Below, one piece after another: positions 11,280 to 23,483 of a DNA stretch of 64,000 nt; within the stretch, counting starts at the first letter, position 1; every line of letters starts with the position of its first letter. Source of the DNA: Cryptomeria japonica (Eukaryota > Streptophyta > Pinopsida > Cupressales > Cupressaceae); the NCBI RefSeq assembly GCF_030272615.1, contig NC_081406.1, forward strand, positions 191,463,891 to 191,527,890. The letters run 5' to 3'. The notes under the pieces were generated by a model. The model saw only the letters and a list, made by a program, of their open reading frames with translations. It did not search any database and was not told where the DNA came from. Position numbers and translations under genes: made by a program.

Positions 11280-11400
11280 CACCAAATAATACTCTATCCA
11301 TCAACAAATTAGTCCCTCATGCATCAATGGTAATACTCTACCAAATATGACAAATAGAGTATTATCATAATGATAATACTCTAAGGTAATACTCTATGAC
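11280..11400. repeat. AATACTCTA inverted and direct repeats with a 29-nt palindrome
   Basis: The nonamer AATACTCTA or its complement recurs about six times in 120 bp. At 11355-11383 the arms TAGAGTATTATCAT and ATGATAATACTCTA form a palindrome broken only at its central base. It lies at the truncation point of E1's 3' LTR. It could be a small foldback element or MITE, but I see no target duplication. Confidence 0.6.
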
Positions 11401-11619
11401 ATAAAGACTGATTAGTTGATCTCCCAAATTTGTCATATTTTCCTTTCATATGGTTATAGATCTTGGACAAATTGATGTGTTTGTGGGAGTATCTATGCAA
11501 TTGGTTTTTGTCTTAGTGAGAGCTTTGTAGTGTTATTTTGTGTTTTATGAATAAACATGACAAGGACATCCCGAATTGAGGTGTTAAGAAATTTAATATA
11601 ACCAACTTTTAGCTTTTGA

Positions 11620-13052
11620 AGTTAAAGAGAGATTTTCTCATTTATGAAGATTTGTGGGTAGCTGTTTATAATTCAAAAAACTTCCAACATTAAATATGAA
11701 GATTGGGTTGCAGTTGACAAAAATGTAGGGACCTTGGTTCAACACTTATTTACAAATGTGTCACTTCTAAATGTATTGAGAGAAACCATTGCCAATAGTC
11801 TCTAGAAGGGAACTTGTTAACAATATTTTTTATGGAAGAAATTGTATACCAAGTGAGGATGGGTGATATACTTTATGATAGAGCACCTAAACATGTTTCA
11901 CATTATGGTCGATGAGTTAGCATTTGTGGATGGGAAAATATGTGAGGAATACCATTGTATAATTGCTCATGTGTTCTTGTTGGATATGTGGGACAACTTG
12001 GTCATGGTGATCAATATTATCATCTCAAAGCTAAAGCTTGATGACATGGTGAGTGCATTACTTTCAAAGGAGATGAGGTTTAAAACTTTATAATCTATTA
12101 AAAAGATGTTTTGACCATTGGAGACCAGGGCAATATCAAGAAGAATGACAAGTTGTTTAAATCTAAGGGAGTGTTTAAGTCTCTCGTTATATTAAATGAT
12201 AAAGGTCAGAAATGTTTCAAGACCAACCAAATTAAGAAGGATTACAAGGAGAAAGTGGTCAAGGAGGAGTTAAATGATGATTTATAATTGAGAGCCTCTA
12301 ATGATGACATCAAATATGTGCTCATTACAAGTCTTACTACACATGTGCATAGTTGAATGCATAGATGCTTGACTTTGGTGCATATTTTCATGAATCTCCA
12401 CCAAGTGGTTTGTTGAGTCCAAGAGATTCAATTATGGAATGTTCTACTTGGGAGATGATTCTTCTCTCGATATTGTTGGGTGTGATAGTCGTGCTTGCTT
12501 TCATAGATTGGAAGAACAATTTTCTCCAGTGTTTTACACATCCTAGGTATGATTAATAAATTGATGTCAATGAGAAAGATGAATGAATTGGGTATTGCCT
12601 TAAGCAAATATAAATAAACCTAATTGGTGGATCCATGGTTTTGTCTAGGGGAGTTGATTCTAGAATCTTTTTTCATCTAGATATGATCACCATTGAATGG
12701 AACCATTTTTAGGTTCCTATTCTTGAGCGTTGGAAGCTTCTTGCTTCTTAGGCCATGTTGTGGTATAAGTATATAGGCCAAATTGGTGAAAAGGGCCTTG
12801 GAGCCTTGAAATTTGAAAACTTGGTGGAGGGGATAGCTTATTATTCCCTAAATTTTGATTCTTGTGAACATTATATACATGAAAAATGGAGTCATATTAA
12901 GTTTTATTCAAGATTTTTTATATTTGTAGGTACTTTAGATTTAATTTATAGTGATATTCTTTATTATATGGATGTATCATCACCAGGAAAATTACTATAT
13001 TATGTTTCTCTTATTGTTGACTTCTCTCATAAAACATGGTTGTAGTTCAAAA
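11620..13052 (+). pseudogene. Copia fragment A: gag, protease, pre-integrase, integrase start
   Basis: Heavily mutated Ty1/copia remains in genuine order. The gag (UBN2-type) part, about 11690-12095, shows VAVD, EHLNMFHIMVDELAFVDGK and LVMVINIIISKLKLDDMV-type strings. The protease, about 12360-12500, reads MLDFGAYFH where LDSGASFH is expected, so the catalytic DSG has become DFG, followed by FNYGMFYLGDDSSLDIVG in another frame. The pre-integrase part, about 12760-12900, has GEKGLGALKFENLVEG and a CEHYIHEK stretch. The integrase start, about 12900-13040, has LIYSDI and YYVSLIVDFSHKTW. It stops there, with no reverse transcriptase following. Many stops and frameshifts make it a dead remnant, apparently older than E1. 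Confidence 0.8.
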
Positions 13053-14090
13053 ATTCAAATATCCTATTGAGAATGTTTTGAAATTAATCAACTAATTCAT
13101 ATCAATTTGGATAGTTGGACCATTGAGGTCATATCCTAAGTTGTATTTGTTGTCAAGGTGTAGAAGTGATATAGAAGATGCCAATTTCTATTGAAGTTTA
13201 CACTTGTAAAGTATTATCTTTGTTGTAAAAGTCAACAATTGTGATGAAGTTGACAATTTTTGTAGATGCCATCCATTGTTGATGAAGTCATCGTGTAGTT
13301 GTTGTGGAAGTAATGAAGATTTTGATGAATGAGTATCTTGTTGAAGTTGTGGGTCATGGCTGACAATGTGGTCATGATATTATTGAAGTTAGATGTGCAA
13401 ACATGTGAAAATTTGGCACAACATGTGATTTGGCCTTTTGGCGATTGTTTAATTAGACAAGAATAACCAGTTAGATTAGTCATGTGGTTGTGGCAAGTGG
13501 AAAAGTGTTGTATGTGCATTTGTAATTGTATAGTTACACTCATGGAAGATATGTGCATGGCGATCGTTAAATGGTTGCAAGTAGTTTCCTCTATTAGTGT
13601 CATGAGGCTAGAAGGTGAACTTTTGGGTGACTAGATAGGAGAATAATGATATGCTACTTGAGTCTTCCAAGTAGAAAAAAAGTATAAGGCAAAGAAATGA
13701 GTGATAAATGGACCATGGACAATTTGTCACTGGAAGGCAATATCCATTTTGTGAGATTGTTGAGTTTTTTTAGTATCTAGAGAGAAGTAGAAGGGAAGAT
13801 GCGATAACCCTCAAATCGACTATTTATTTATTTATTTATGAGAGGCAAAAGTTGTTCTTAAGGCACATGCCATACTACATAGATCACAATCATTTCTATT
13901 TAAACTCTAGAGATAAATACATGCAACCTCAAAAAGTAGATATAACCAAATAGTACTTCCTTGGATGCCCTATGTATATCTCTGAATTTTGTTTGAACTA
14001 ACCTTGTTTTGCGAAACTCAACATGGTATTGAGCTTCATGTCTAGTTGACTAACTCATTGCATTAATGGTTACTCATTTATAAAGTGTTT
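13053..14090. other. Intergenic DNA, nothing recognised
   Basis: No protein-like frame that I can place. A GTTGAAGTTG-rich stretch at about 13200-13350 and a short ATTT microsatellite near 13823-13843 are the only local features. It may contain remains of Copia A beyond the integrase, but none is identifiable. Confidence 0.4.
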
Positions 14091-14099
14091 TTTAATCAA

Positions 14100-14615
14100 A
14101 TGTAACTCAAAAAAGCATCAAGTGTTACTTCAACAATGCATAAACAAGTGTCTTGCAGATAATCATAGCCTTGCATTGCATTGTGTTGCTTGATTGATTA
14201 CTTCAAACATGCATCAATCAAGAAGCATTTGATGACATCATGATTCCTTTAATAAATCACGTCTTACTTGATAAGTATGAAGCACTAGTAGTAATAATGC
14301 ATGTCACATGCCTTCTCGATACTCACATATTCATTTTATTTCATCAAGTTCTACTTGATCAATATTAAATTCTTATGGATATCAATGTTATCTTGACTAC
14401 CAATCTTGATTTTTTCACATTGTATCAAGTGTTGATTAATATTCAAATATTGATACAGTGAAACATGTCATGCCTATTTTACATTAATAAGTTTGTATTC
14501 ATTGCATCAAGTGTCACTTGATCAATGTTGAAATCTTGTTGTAGCAATGCATGTCTTAACCTCTTATCAACCTTGATTTTCATTTCATTTTTTCAAGTGT
14601 TACTTGAAAAAGATC
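14100..14615. repeat. Degenerate array of TCAAGTG-containing units, about 80-90 bp
   Basis: TCAAGTGT or TCAAGT followed by ACTTGATCAATATT or a variant recurs near 14115, 14345, 14425, 14507 and 14589. At 14507-14521 the core TCAAGTGTCACTTGA is a perfect 7-bp-arm palindrome around one base. The sequence is AT-rich with no coding potential. Confidence 0.5.
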
Positions 14616-14934
14616 TAAACCAAATTTTAATGAGGCTTACACTATCTTCTCCCACTCTTTCATATTTTATTTACCATATCTAACTAATCATTTTCAAGGT
14701 TTTAAAGTTATTTAGGTAGATGATATTTCACCATTTAAGATCTATAATTTGAAGTACTCTTTAACAATTTCTTTATTATTATTACAGCATGTAAGTCTAA
14801 ATTTAGGGTCACTTTTAATTATACACAATACACTTTGTACTCTTAGTTAGCCATAAAAAATGTCTTATTCAAGATAGATATAGAGAAACTATAATCTAAT
14901 ATGAAATTTTGTTATAGTAATGTCATATACTAAA

Positions 14935-15360
14935 CAAGAACCCAAGTGTTGTCTAATAGAACAATTATAATCAACACTCATATTTTTATTTCATACAATA
15001 ATCAACAAATTGAGATTACAAATCACAAATGAATCTATGTTTTATATTACTACAAAATATGAGATCACATTAAGAGAAAATAACACAATGCTATAGAAAT
15101 CATGATCAAGACTCCATTTATACCAATTATAATTATGATCATTTATTAAAAAAGAATCCAATTGCTATCTAATAGAACAATTCCGATTCAAGAATCAAGT
15201 TTATATTTCATACAAAAATCAACAAATTAAGATTATAAATCACAAATGAATCTATGTTTTACATTGCTCCAAAAACATGAAATCACATTAAAAGAATATA
15301 AAACAATGTTATAGAAACTCATGATCAAGACTCCATCTATGATATATCATAGTTACCATT
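14935..15360. repeat. 216-bp tandem duplication
   Basis: The string TCTAATAGAACAATT (about 14954 and 15170) starts two units that continue in parallel through TTTCATACAA-AATCAACAAATT, AATCACAAATGAATCTATGTTTTA and TCATGATCAAGACTCCAT. They have many point differences, so the duplication is old. Non-coding. Confidence 0.7.
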
Positions 15361-15726
15361 ATTATATCCATATTGTCTATGTGGTATTATACTGTAAGAT
15401 TTTCCCCAATATCTCAAGACCATTAGCTAGCCACCTAGGTCATAACAAAAATTAATTTAAAATTCTACCCATCATGTTTGACCAAAGAATTCATATCAAC
15501 TTACACATGTTCAAACTTGTTACATGGTACATGGAAAATCATTGTTCAAGAAAAATAGTTTAATTCCATTAGTTTTAGGGCTTGAAATACCCATTGTGTT
15601 GATAAAACTATAGGAGCCACATATACATGTACCTAATCAAAAAATTCAACATGTCCTCAAGGATAAATATCCAACATAATATTACTATGAGATTCAACAA
15701 AATGCCTCACCATGATAAAACATTAA

Positions 15727-16540
15727 CATAGTCCAGGTAGGGAGATCCAATGAAGGACATCCCCGCCTTGCAACTCATAACATAAAACACCATGCAAGAT
15801 ACCGACAACTGGTAAACACAAAACACCATGCAAGATATCGACAACCGGTAACAAATCACAAGATATAACCGATAAGCAACCCTAATCGATAGAAGCAACA
15901 CAAACAAATAAATCCATCATTACAATCATTTACAGAATTACATAAACCTTTAGCAGCTTCACATGTTGGACCGCAACCTAGGATTACAAAACAATCCATA
16001 CAACACAAATCTAAGATCCACAAATCTTCTGCTCGACAAATAAGCCTTCGGTAACATCCTGTATTGTTCTACACTGATCCGGACTTCAGTCCCTCCAAAC
16101 TTCAATCTCCTTAGACCAGAATCTCTCTGGAAACTACATCTTCACTCGGTCTCTACTTTCTTCAACCTCCGTACTTCAAAATGGATCTCTAAACTTTCCC
16201 TTTATACCATCTGCAAGCAATAACAACTCGATCAAGTTGGCCAAAGACCAACCGATTCATGATGAAACCTGCAAACGATAACATGTCGGCCCAAATCACC
16301 AAGAACATATTCAAATGCATAAAACTTCACGCGGTCCTTTGGGAACATCAGACAAGGCCCAAAACAACATTGCTCAATGATCCACACGTTACAGAAACCA
16401 CCTGCAGCTCGATTCCTCTTTGTTCCATACACTGCAAAACCAACTGATAAGAGCACACCAATATTGAGCCAATACCGGGATCGATGTCTCATCGGGATCA
16501 ACTCCAAGGTGTCGGTTTGAACTACTCTGGTGCTCCTACA
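15727..16540 (-). repeat. 3' LTR of the TRIM-like element
   Basis: It matches the second copy starting at 16908 over nearly its whole length, for example GGTAGGGAGATCCAATGAAGG, AACACCATGCAAGATA and CAACTCGATCAAG. Its outer end has lost the CA terminus (CATA where the partner has TGCA). Confidence 0.8.
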
Positions 16541-16891
16541 TTAGACTCTCGAGGTTAATTTAAAAGTGAGTGGCATCACTTGATCTAGTTCAGTGATCTG
16601 TTAGTAGGTACTTGCAACTACCTCAGGGGTTTGACGATCTGACTACAGCTTCCGGTTGCCTTTCCTTGGTGATCTATCGGTCCACCCTACAGCCTGCCTC
16701 GGTTCGACGATCTATTCAAGTCTCCACCCACTAACTTCCTCAAGCTCAAGATCTAGGTTCAACGGTCTACTTGCAAGCCTTGTACTGCCTCACGTTTGAC
16801 GATCTAAAAAAGTCTACAAGCTACCTCAACTTCCTTTCCAACCAACCGGTACATAACCAGGTCTTCTTCGATCAATAGGTTCACAAACCAA

Positions 16892-16902
16892 CTCCGATAC
16901 CA
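16892..16902 (-). other. Primer binding site of the TRIM-like element
   Basis: Read on the minus strand it is TGGTATCGGAG, five bases inside the LTR that ends TGCA. It matches the initiator-Met PBS TGGTATCAGAG at 10 of 11 positions. Confidence 0.7.
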
Positions 16903-16907
16903 CTTAA

Positions 16908-17688
16908 TGCAGTCCAGGTAGGGAGATCCAATGAAGGAAATCCCCGCTTTGCAACGCATAACACAAAACACCATGCAAGATACCGACAATCAGTAAACAC
17001 AAAACACCATGCAAGATGTCAGCAACCGGTAACAGATCACAAGATATAACCGGTAGAAGCAACACAAACAAATAAATCCATCATTACAATCATTTACAAA
17101 ATTACATAAGCCTTCAGCAGCTTCACATGCTGGAATGCAGCCCAAGATTACAAAACAATCCATACAACACAAATCTAAGATCCATAGATCTTTTTCTTGA
17201 CAAATAAGCCTTTGGTAACAGCCTACACTATTCTGCACTGATCTGGACTTCAGTCTCCCCAGACCAAAATATCTTCAGAAACTACATCTTTGCTCAGTCT
17301 CTACTTTCTTCGACCTCCATCCTTCAAAATGAATCTCTAAACTTTCCCTTTGTACCATCCGCAAGCAATAACAACTCGATCAAGTCGGCCAAAGACTAAC
17401 CGATTCATGATGAAATGTGCAAACGATAACATGTCGGCCCAAATCACCAAGAACATCTTCAAATGCATAAAACTTCACACGGTCCTTCGGGAACATCAGA
17501 CAAGGCCCAGAACAACATCGCTCAATGATCCGCAAGTTACGAAAACCACCTGCAACCCGATTCCTCTTCGTTCCATACACTGCAAAACCAACCGATAAGA
17601 GCACACCAATATCGGGCCAGTACCGGGATCGATGTCTCGTCGGGATCAAATCCAAGGTGTCAGTTTGAACTACTCTGATGCTCCTGCA
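16908..17688 (-). repeat. 5' LTR of the TRIM-like element
   Basis: 781 bp, with TG...CA termini on the minus strand, adjacent to the PBS. It has small indels relative to its partner, including loss of a GATAAGCAACCCTAATC stretch that the 15727-16540 copy retains. Confidence 0.8.
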
Positions 17689-17698
17689 TCAAACATTA

Positions 17699-18796
17699 TC
17701 ACAAAAATTACTAAGAAAGAACCCACTATCAATAATGCATATTCAAACACAAAAATTGCTATAGACAATGAATACTCAAGATTCTAAAAAAGAGAAACTA
17801 AAATCCATTGTGATAGAAAAATTGGCCCTTGATTATATTATCAAAATTATGGTTCCCCCAATACATGTCTTATCTTGAATCAAATCACCTTTTTGAGTCA
17901 AACATAGAAATGATTGGGTCCCTCAATGCCCCTCCACTCTCAAGAACCCTAATTTCATAAAGCACAACATAGTTCAACTAGAGACTTCCAACAAACCCTA
18001 AAATACTGAATTGGGAAATGAATGTGAAAAGTGCAAAAAACTAAAGGAAAAGGTAGATAATCTCTAGATAAACCTAAATTTGCACAACAATACCATGAGA
18101 AAGCAATGCAACCAACAAAAAATTCAAACTAGAGAGTAAAGGAGACAAAATTGGAGATTTTTAAGATTGTCTATGAATAGAAAAGCACTCAACTTGATGA
18201 GAAGATATAAGGGAGGTGAGACATTTGTGGCTACTTTCAACAACTGGGAAGCAATGGGATAAAGTATGATGCAAAGACTTCTGTAGGCCATAACTTTTGA
18301 CCTGAGAGTTCATTTGGGTTGAAATTTTGTGTGGAGAAGTATCTCAAAGCGTTGAACATGATGCCAATACAACTTATTCGTTTGGAGCAAGCCTTGAAAT
18401 TTTTTAAGACCTTTTTCATTCATCTCGGGCCTCAAATTTAGGTCTTATTGATTTTACAAGATTTTTCTACATTGATTTTTAAATTATTTTCAAACTCTTG
18501 CATTAAAATGATTAGTAGATTACTTTAATTAGTCTTAAATGAAATGACAAATTTCATGGCCATCCAAATATGCATACAAAATTACCAAAATAGTGAATTA
18601 AGAAAATTGCTAAAACTCCCAAAAAGGATAATTTTATATTTGTAATTAAAAGGAGTTTGCTTTTCAATTTTAGAGATGGAATGAAATGAGAATTGAAGGA
18701 ATTTTGATGAAGGTTCTGAGAATTTTGATTTATTTATCTTCTAATATTGATAATGAATCCTATGTTGTGAATGTTGGTTGCATGACACAATCATTG

Positions 18797-18798
<2 letters not shown>
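17699..18798. other. Intergenic DNA, nothing recognised
   Basis: AT-rich, with no protein-like frame and no terminal repeats. The region around 18270-18330 (GGCCATAACTTTTGACC) resembles sequence common in plant LTRs but has no boundaries I can place. Confidence 0.4.

Positions 18799-18888
<90 letters not shown>
18799..18888. repeat. (AT)45 microsatellite
   Basis: 90 bp of uninterrupted AT dinucleotides. The apparent Ile-Tyr open frame across it is an artefact of the repeat. Confidence 0.98.
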
Positions 18889-18891
<3 letters not shown>

Positions 18892-19022
18892 CTAAAATAG
18901 TCTCTTTTAGAAAGGAAACTATAAAAAATCATCCACTAGCATCTTCATTCTATAAAATCTAAAAAAATGCCAAAGGAAATAAATGAATGGACTTGCTAGG
19001 ATGATGAGAGTTTGCACCATTG

Positions 19023-20256
19023 TGTTAGACAATTCAAATAACCAGAAGACAACTAAGAGGGAGGGGGGGGGGGGGGGGGGGTTGAATCAGTTGTCACCAG
19101 ATTATTGGAACCTTAAGTAATTAAAACTTTAATACCGGAACCCAAAAGATCAATACCAGAATGTATAAACCAAATATTGAAATAGCAGATAAACCAATTA
19201 AGCATAAACAACAATCATAGAATAAATACCATCCACATGAAACCGAGATTTGTACGTGGAAAACCCAGTAAAGGGAAAAACCATGGTGGGAAACCTACCC
19301 ATAGTCAGATAATACTTCTACAATAAGTATGTGAATACAATTGAGGGGCTTGCACTTGCAGGAAGGCCAACAGACTAGAGCACACTGCTCATCACAAAAG
19401 GAGTCTCACTGACTACATAGAAATCCAGAATGAATGAACTGCAAAGATAGCATCTCCTATGCTTGAGTATAGTTCCGGTTAAGCTCAATACTGAAGGACT
19501 AAATCCTCTTACATAAACCCAACTCGATCACCAATGATTGACCAAATCCTCTGCCTGAATGATTATTACATTATTCGCTCCTATTCTATTCCATATCCCA
19601 TACCATATGATCTACAATGAGATCTTGCATCATATATATACAAACCCTCAACCACAAACAATAAGGTCGGCCACCAGACAATAAATCGATTACATAATTA
19701 CAAAACATGTTGCCCTGAGACCAAACAAATAATATCCAACCCATAAGACATCCCATAAACAAATCAAGAAGTCCAATCCACACGTTACATTAAGTTGGTC
19801 CATAACCTAGATAAACTGGGACCCAATTTATGTCCACACATGCTAAAGCAATGATCCCAATCAACTAAATCTCGAACATGATCACCATCAACATCTTGAA
19901 TCTCCACTAGAAGCCGCACCGACACCACTTATGCATGTCATCAAAGATCTTCAACAAATCTTTGTCGGCGAAACCCTCGTCGAAACAACAAACCAAGCTT
20001 ACTAGCATACATGATAGCATTCGATCACCAGATCAAAACCAACTAACTGAACATGAATCTGAGTAGCATGAATAAGCCAATTCCATAACCCAAACATACT
20101 GGAGTGCATATTGGATCATCATGATCTAATCCAACCAGAAACCAAGCATCTTATTGGGACCAGAAGGATGCCAGTAAAGAAACCAAAACAACTAGTGCTG
20201 ACATCAATAACAAAACATCAATGCAACACATAATCAATTCCTCCAAATGGCCAACA
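19023..20256 (-). mobile_element. Solo LTR A with CATTG target duplication
   Basis: 1,234 bp with TG...CA ends (plus strand TGTTAG ... CCAACA), flanked on both sides by CATTG (19018-19022 and 20257-20261). No PBS, PPT or internal sequence is attached. Orientation is minus, from the GATTCAA-poly(C) block near its 3' end and the TGGTTTTTCCC box (complement near 19270-19300). A run of 19 G at 19063-19081 marks the poly(C) position. It was formed by recombination between two LTRs of a Copia-like element. Confidence 0.88.
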
Positions 20257-20261
20257 CATTG

Positions 20262-21865
20262 ATCATATTAAAAAATAAGACATTTTAGTTAAAAACTTAA
20301 GCTATGTTAATCTACTTAACAAAGTGAATTTTCTCAATAGGGAATGACAAGCTACCAGTGATTTGCAGAAGTTGCTAACCACAAACTATTTTTATGGTCT
20401 GTTCTTTTACCATCTCTCTTGATTTTGACTTCACTTGCTAGTTTTCTCTAGTTTTTGGTAATCTTAGTCTCATTACTCATGAAAATATTTTATCTTTCCT
20501 TTTGATTGTTCTTGTAATAAGGTCTGGGCCCTTTTTACCAATATATAAAAAATAATTTAATTTACTTATCCATATAATTGACAATAATATGATAACATAC
20601 CAATGCTTATAAAAAAATATACTATTCCTCTATCCCATGCTTTCAATATATAGGAAGTAAAAAACTAGAAACTATAAATGATATTCAAAATGAATAGCTA
20701 ATATAATGAGACCAAAAGACTCCTTTACACACTACATACAACACCATAGATTGGTAACTATTACATAGATCTTATGATATCATCCAACAAGGGTCTAGTT
20801 GCCTACCTACCTACATTATAGTTCAAAAGAAAGAAAACATATTGGCTCTACTCATTGGAAAATTATAAGCCCTTCCCTCCTAATTATAGGCTCCTTATAA
20901 GGGTAATTGTTGCATTGTCATAACATCTATCTTAGTAAGATTCTCTATAAATCTCAATTTGAATTTTTCTAAGTAAATTCCCTCTTCAATGCCTTCATGG
21001 AACAACTTCCTACACTAATATTGAAAGAAGGGTAATGCAAAAGTTTTACAAATTTTTACAATAGTTACAAAAACTTAGCAAAATTAAACAAAAATAGCAT
21101 GCATACCATGAAACAATAATTTATAGGGGGGAAACCCTTTCAGGAGAAAAATCCTACACTCCAAAAGCCACTAAATATATTATTCAGAAATATATTACAA
21201 TATACTTGCATAGCAAGCTTCTCAAAGGAGTGTCACCAATGGAGATCCAAAGGCAACTCAACAACTATTAGACTCTTAGAATACATCATAATATAGAGCT
21301 ATAATACAACGTCCTCATAATATAGAGTTGCCTTCTAGGGAAAAAAAAGCACACAAAATATCTATTGTTAGTTCTATGACCTAATGATAAACGATTAATA
21401 TTTGCAATGATAAATTATACATAAAATGTGGCTTTATCAACTATTGAGCACTCTAGATGTACTTCCGTGACATACAAAATGTGTCAGTAGGAAAAAATTA
21501 GCATTCATTATTTATCACTCATAATGCACCTGAAGTGTAAAAAACATGTCTATCCAGCCATCTAAATGCACGAGTACCCTTTTACTATAGCAAGGTTGAG
21601 ACATAATTTTCCTAACACTTATGTATTCTAATTATTTTAGAGAATAGATACTAATTATATAATATTTCCATCCTCGCATGGGCATCCCTTATTTCCCACT
21701 TCATAATTTTTAGAGATTATACAATATCTATCTTCAACATGAATAAGTATAATTAATTGACGATTATGATTTGTAAGGCAAGTCACACCTAAGCCTAATT
21801 GTGGTTGCAAGGTGATCACTCGATTTAGGAATTTTATAAATTTGTGGTTGAGGCCATAGCAAGGA
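20262..21865. other. Intergenic DNA, possible LTR remnant
   Basis: No gene. Around 21121-21175 GGGAAACCCTTTCAGGAGAAAAATCC resembles the complement of the TTTTTCCC...GGGTTTTCC box found in the LTRs of this window, so a decayed minus-oriented LTR may lie here. No boundaries can be drawn. Confidence 0.35.
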
Positions 21866-21869
21866 CATC

Positions 21870-23396
21870 ATATTCAAAGATTAAGAAGATCAATAGATCC
21901 AATTATGAACTATGGAAGTTAAAAATGGAATACCTCTTGGAGGAAATGTATTAGTAGAGATATATGATAGACAAAGAGAAGCATGTTGTTGCATTAGATG
22001 AAGACAAGAAGAAAATTGACAAGAGATCATATAATGAACCATAAGGTTATCTCTCCTCAACTTTATATGTTTTTGAAAAAAATACCACATATAATTTGTG
22101 AAAAAGGATACGTGAAATATTTCAAACAAAGAGTCTTGTAAATAAGTTATATTGGAAAAGGAAATAATATTCATGAAAAATAAAGAAAAGAAACTTAGTT
22201 GTTGAGTATTTGAATGTTTTTCTATGTTGTTTTGAATTATTTAGGATCTATTGACATATAGTTTAATGAATATACTAAATGTATTTATTTATTTTCTCAT
22301 TTCCCAAATCATGGAAAAAAAAATTTATTACATTTAATGGTGGTGTTATAAAGCCTAAAATATATTCTCTTTTTTTCCCTACTTTTCTCAATGAAAAATG
22401 AGGAGAAAATCCATGAAGGAGTGTGCCAAGAATGTATTGCACATTTAGAGTAGACCCAAAGAAAAGAGTGGTAAAAAATGGGGAAATTAAATAATCCAAA
22501 TCTAAGAGGTGGTCTAAAACCTTGGTATGTAGATAAGTGTACCAAGATGAGGGACAATTTAATGGCTAAAAGGGAGATTTTAGCAAAATGTGTACATTTT
22601 ATCAAATACATACAATCCATAACACGTGTTATGGAACATATAACACAACATTAGAACAAAGCATTGTCAATAATATAATATCATAACAAAGCATTGTCAA
22701 CGATGTTATAACATCATACCAAAGCATCACAAATAATGCTTTCTTAAAATGTTATATGCATAATAAGGTAGACATGTTATAATATAACAAGTGTTATATT
22801 TTTTATTTATATATGTTGTGACATTGTATGTTGGGCCACATTAAAAGAAAATATGATTGAGAACTTTAATTAGTAAAGTTATGGTGAATAGTTTATTTGG
22901 TTACTCTACAAATTTTAATTAATGTGAGCATTGTGTTGTTGATAAATAATCTACTAGAGTTTTTTTAATTCAAATTACTAGAGCTAAAAGTGTTTTATAA
23001 GTTATTCATAGTGATGTGTTTGGTTTTGTGGATGTTCTTTTTATTGGTAAAACACATTATTAAGTTTTAATGAATTCTTCATATTAGTTGGATTTGTTTT
23101 CTAAAATATAAACTTAAACCGCTCTCTAAGTTTAAGAGTTGTAAAGTTCTTGTTGATGTAATCAAATAAAAAATAGAGGTCCTATAGTTAGATAATAGAG
23201 GTGAATACTCTAGGAAATTTGATAATTTTGTATACACATGTATCATCTGCAGTGCCCCACACCTCATAAGCAGTATCCCCGAGCCCAGGGGTTGGGATAT
23301 ATTATCAAACAATATTATATACACACCATAATAAAATAGGATTGTAAAAAGGATGAACTTTATATTAATAGAGAGGAGATAGAAGCATGGTAAATA

Positions 23397-23483
<87 letters not shown>

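Larger units (their letters stand above)
15726..17690 (-). mobile_element. TRIM-like miniature LTR element, coding-free
   Basis: Two direct terminal repeats (15727-16540, 814 bp; 16908-17688, 781 bp) flank only about 367 bp. On the minus strand the right repeat starts TGCAGGAGCA and ends CTGGACTGCA, followed after five bases by a Met-tRNA-like PBS TGGTATCGGAG (complement of 16892-16902). The internal DNA has no frame of note and repeats GACGATCT three times. Terminal repeats with a PBS and no coding capacity define TRIM or very small LARD elements, although these LTRs are long for a TRIM. It is flanked by 8-bp direct repeats AAACATTA (15718-15725 and 17691-17698) rather than the usual 5 bp. 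Confidence 0.75.

Noticed and set aside
14100-15360. CRISPR-like regularly spaced repeats
   Set aside because: Units are long, degenerate and AT-rich without uniform unique spacers, in plant nuclear DNA.
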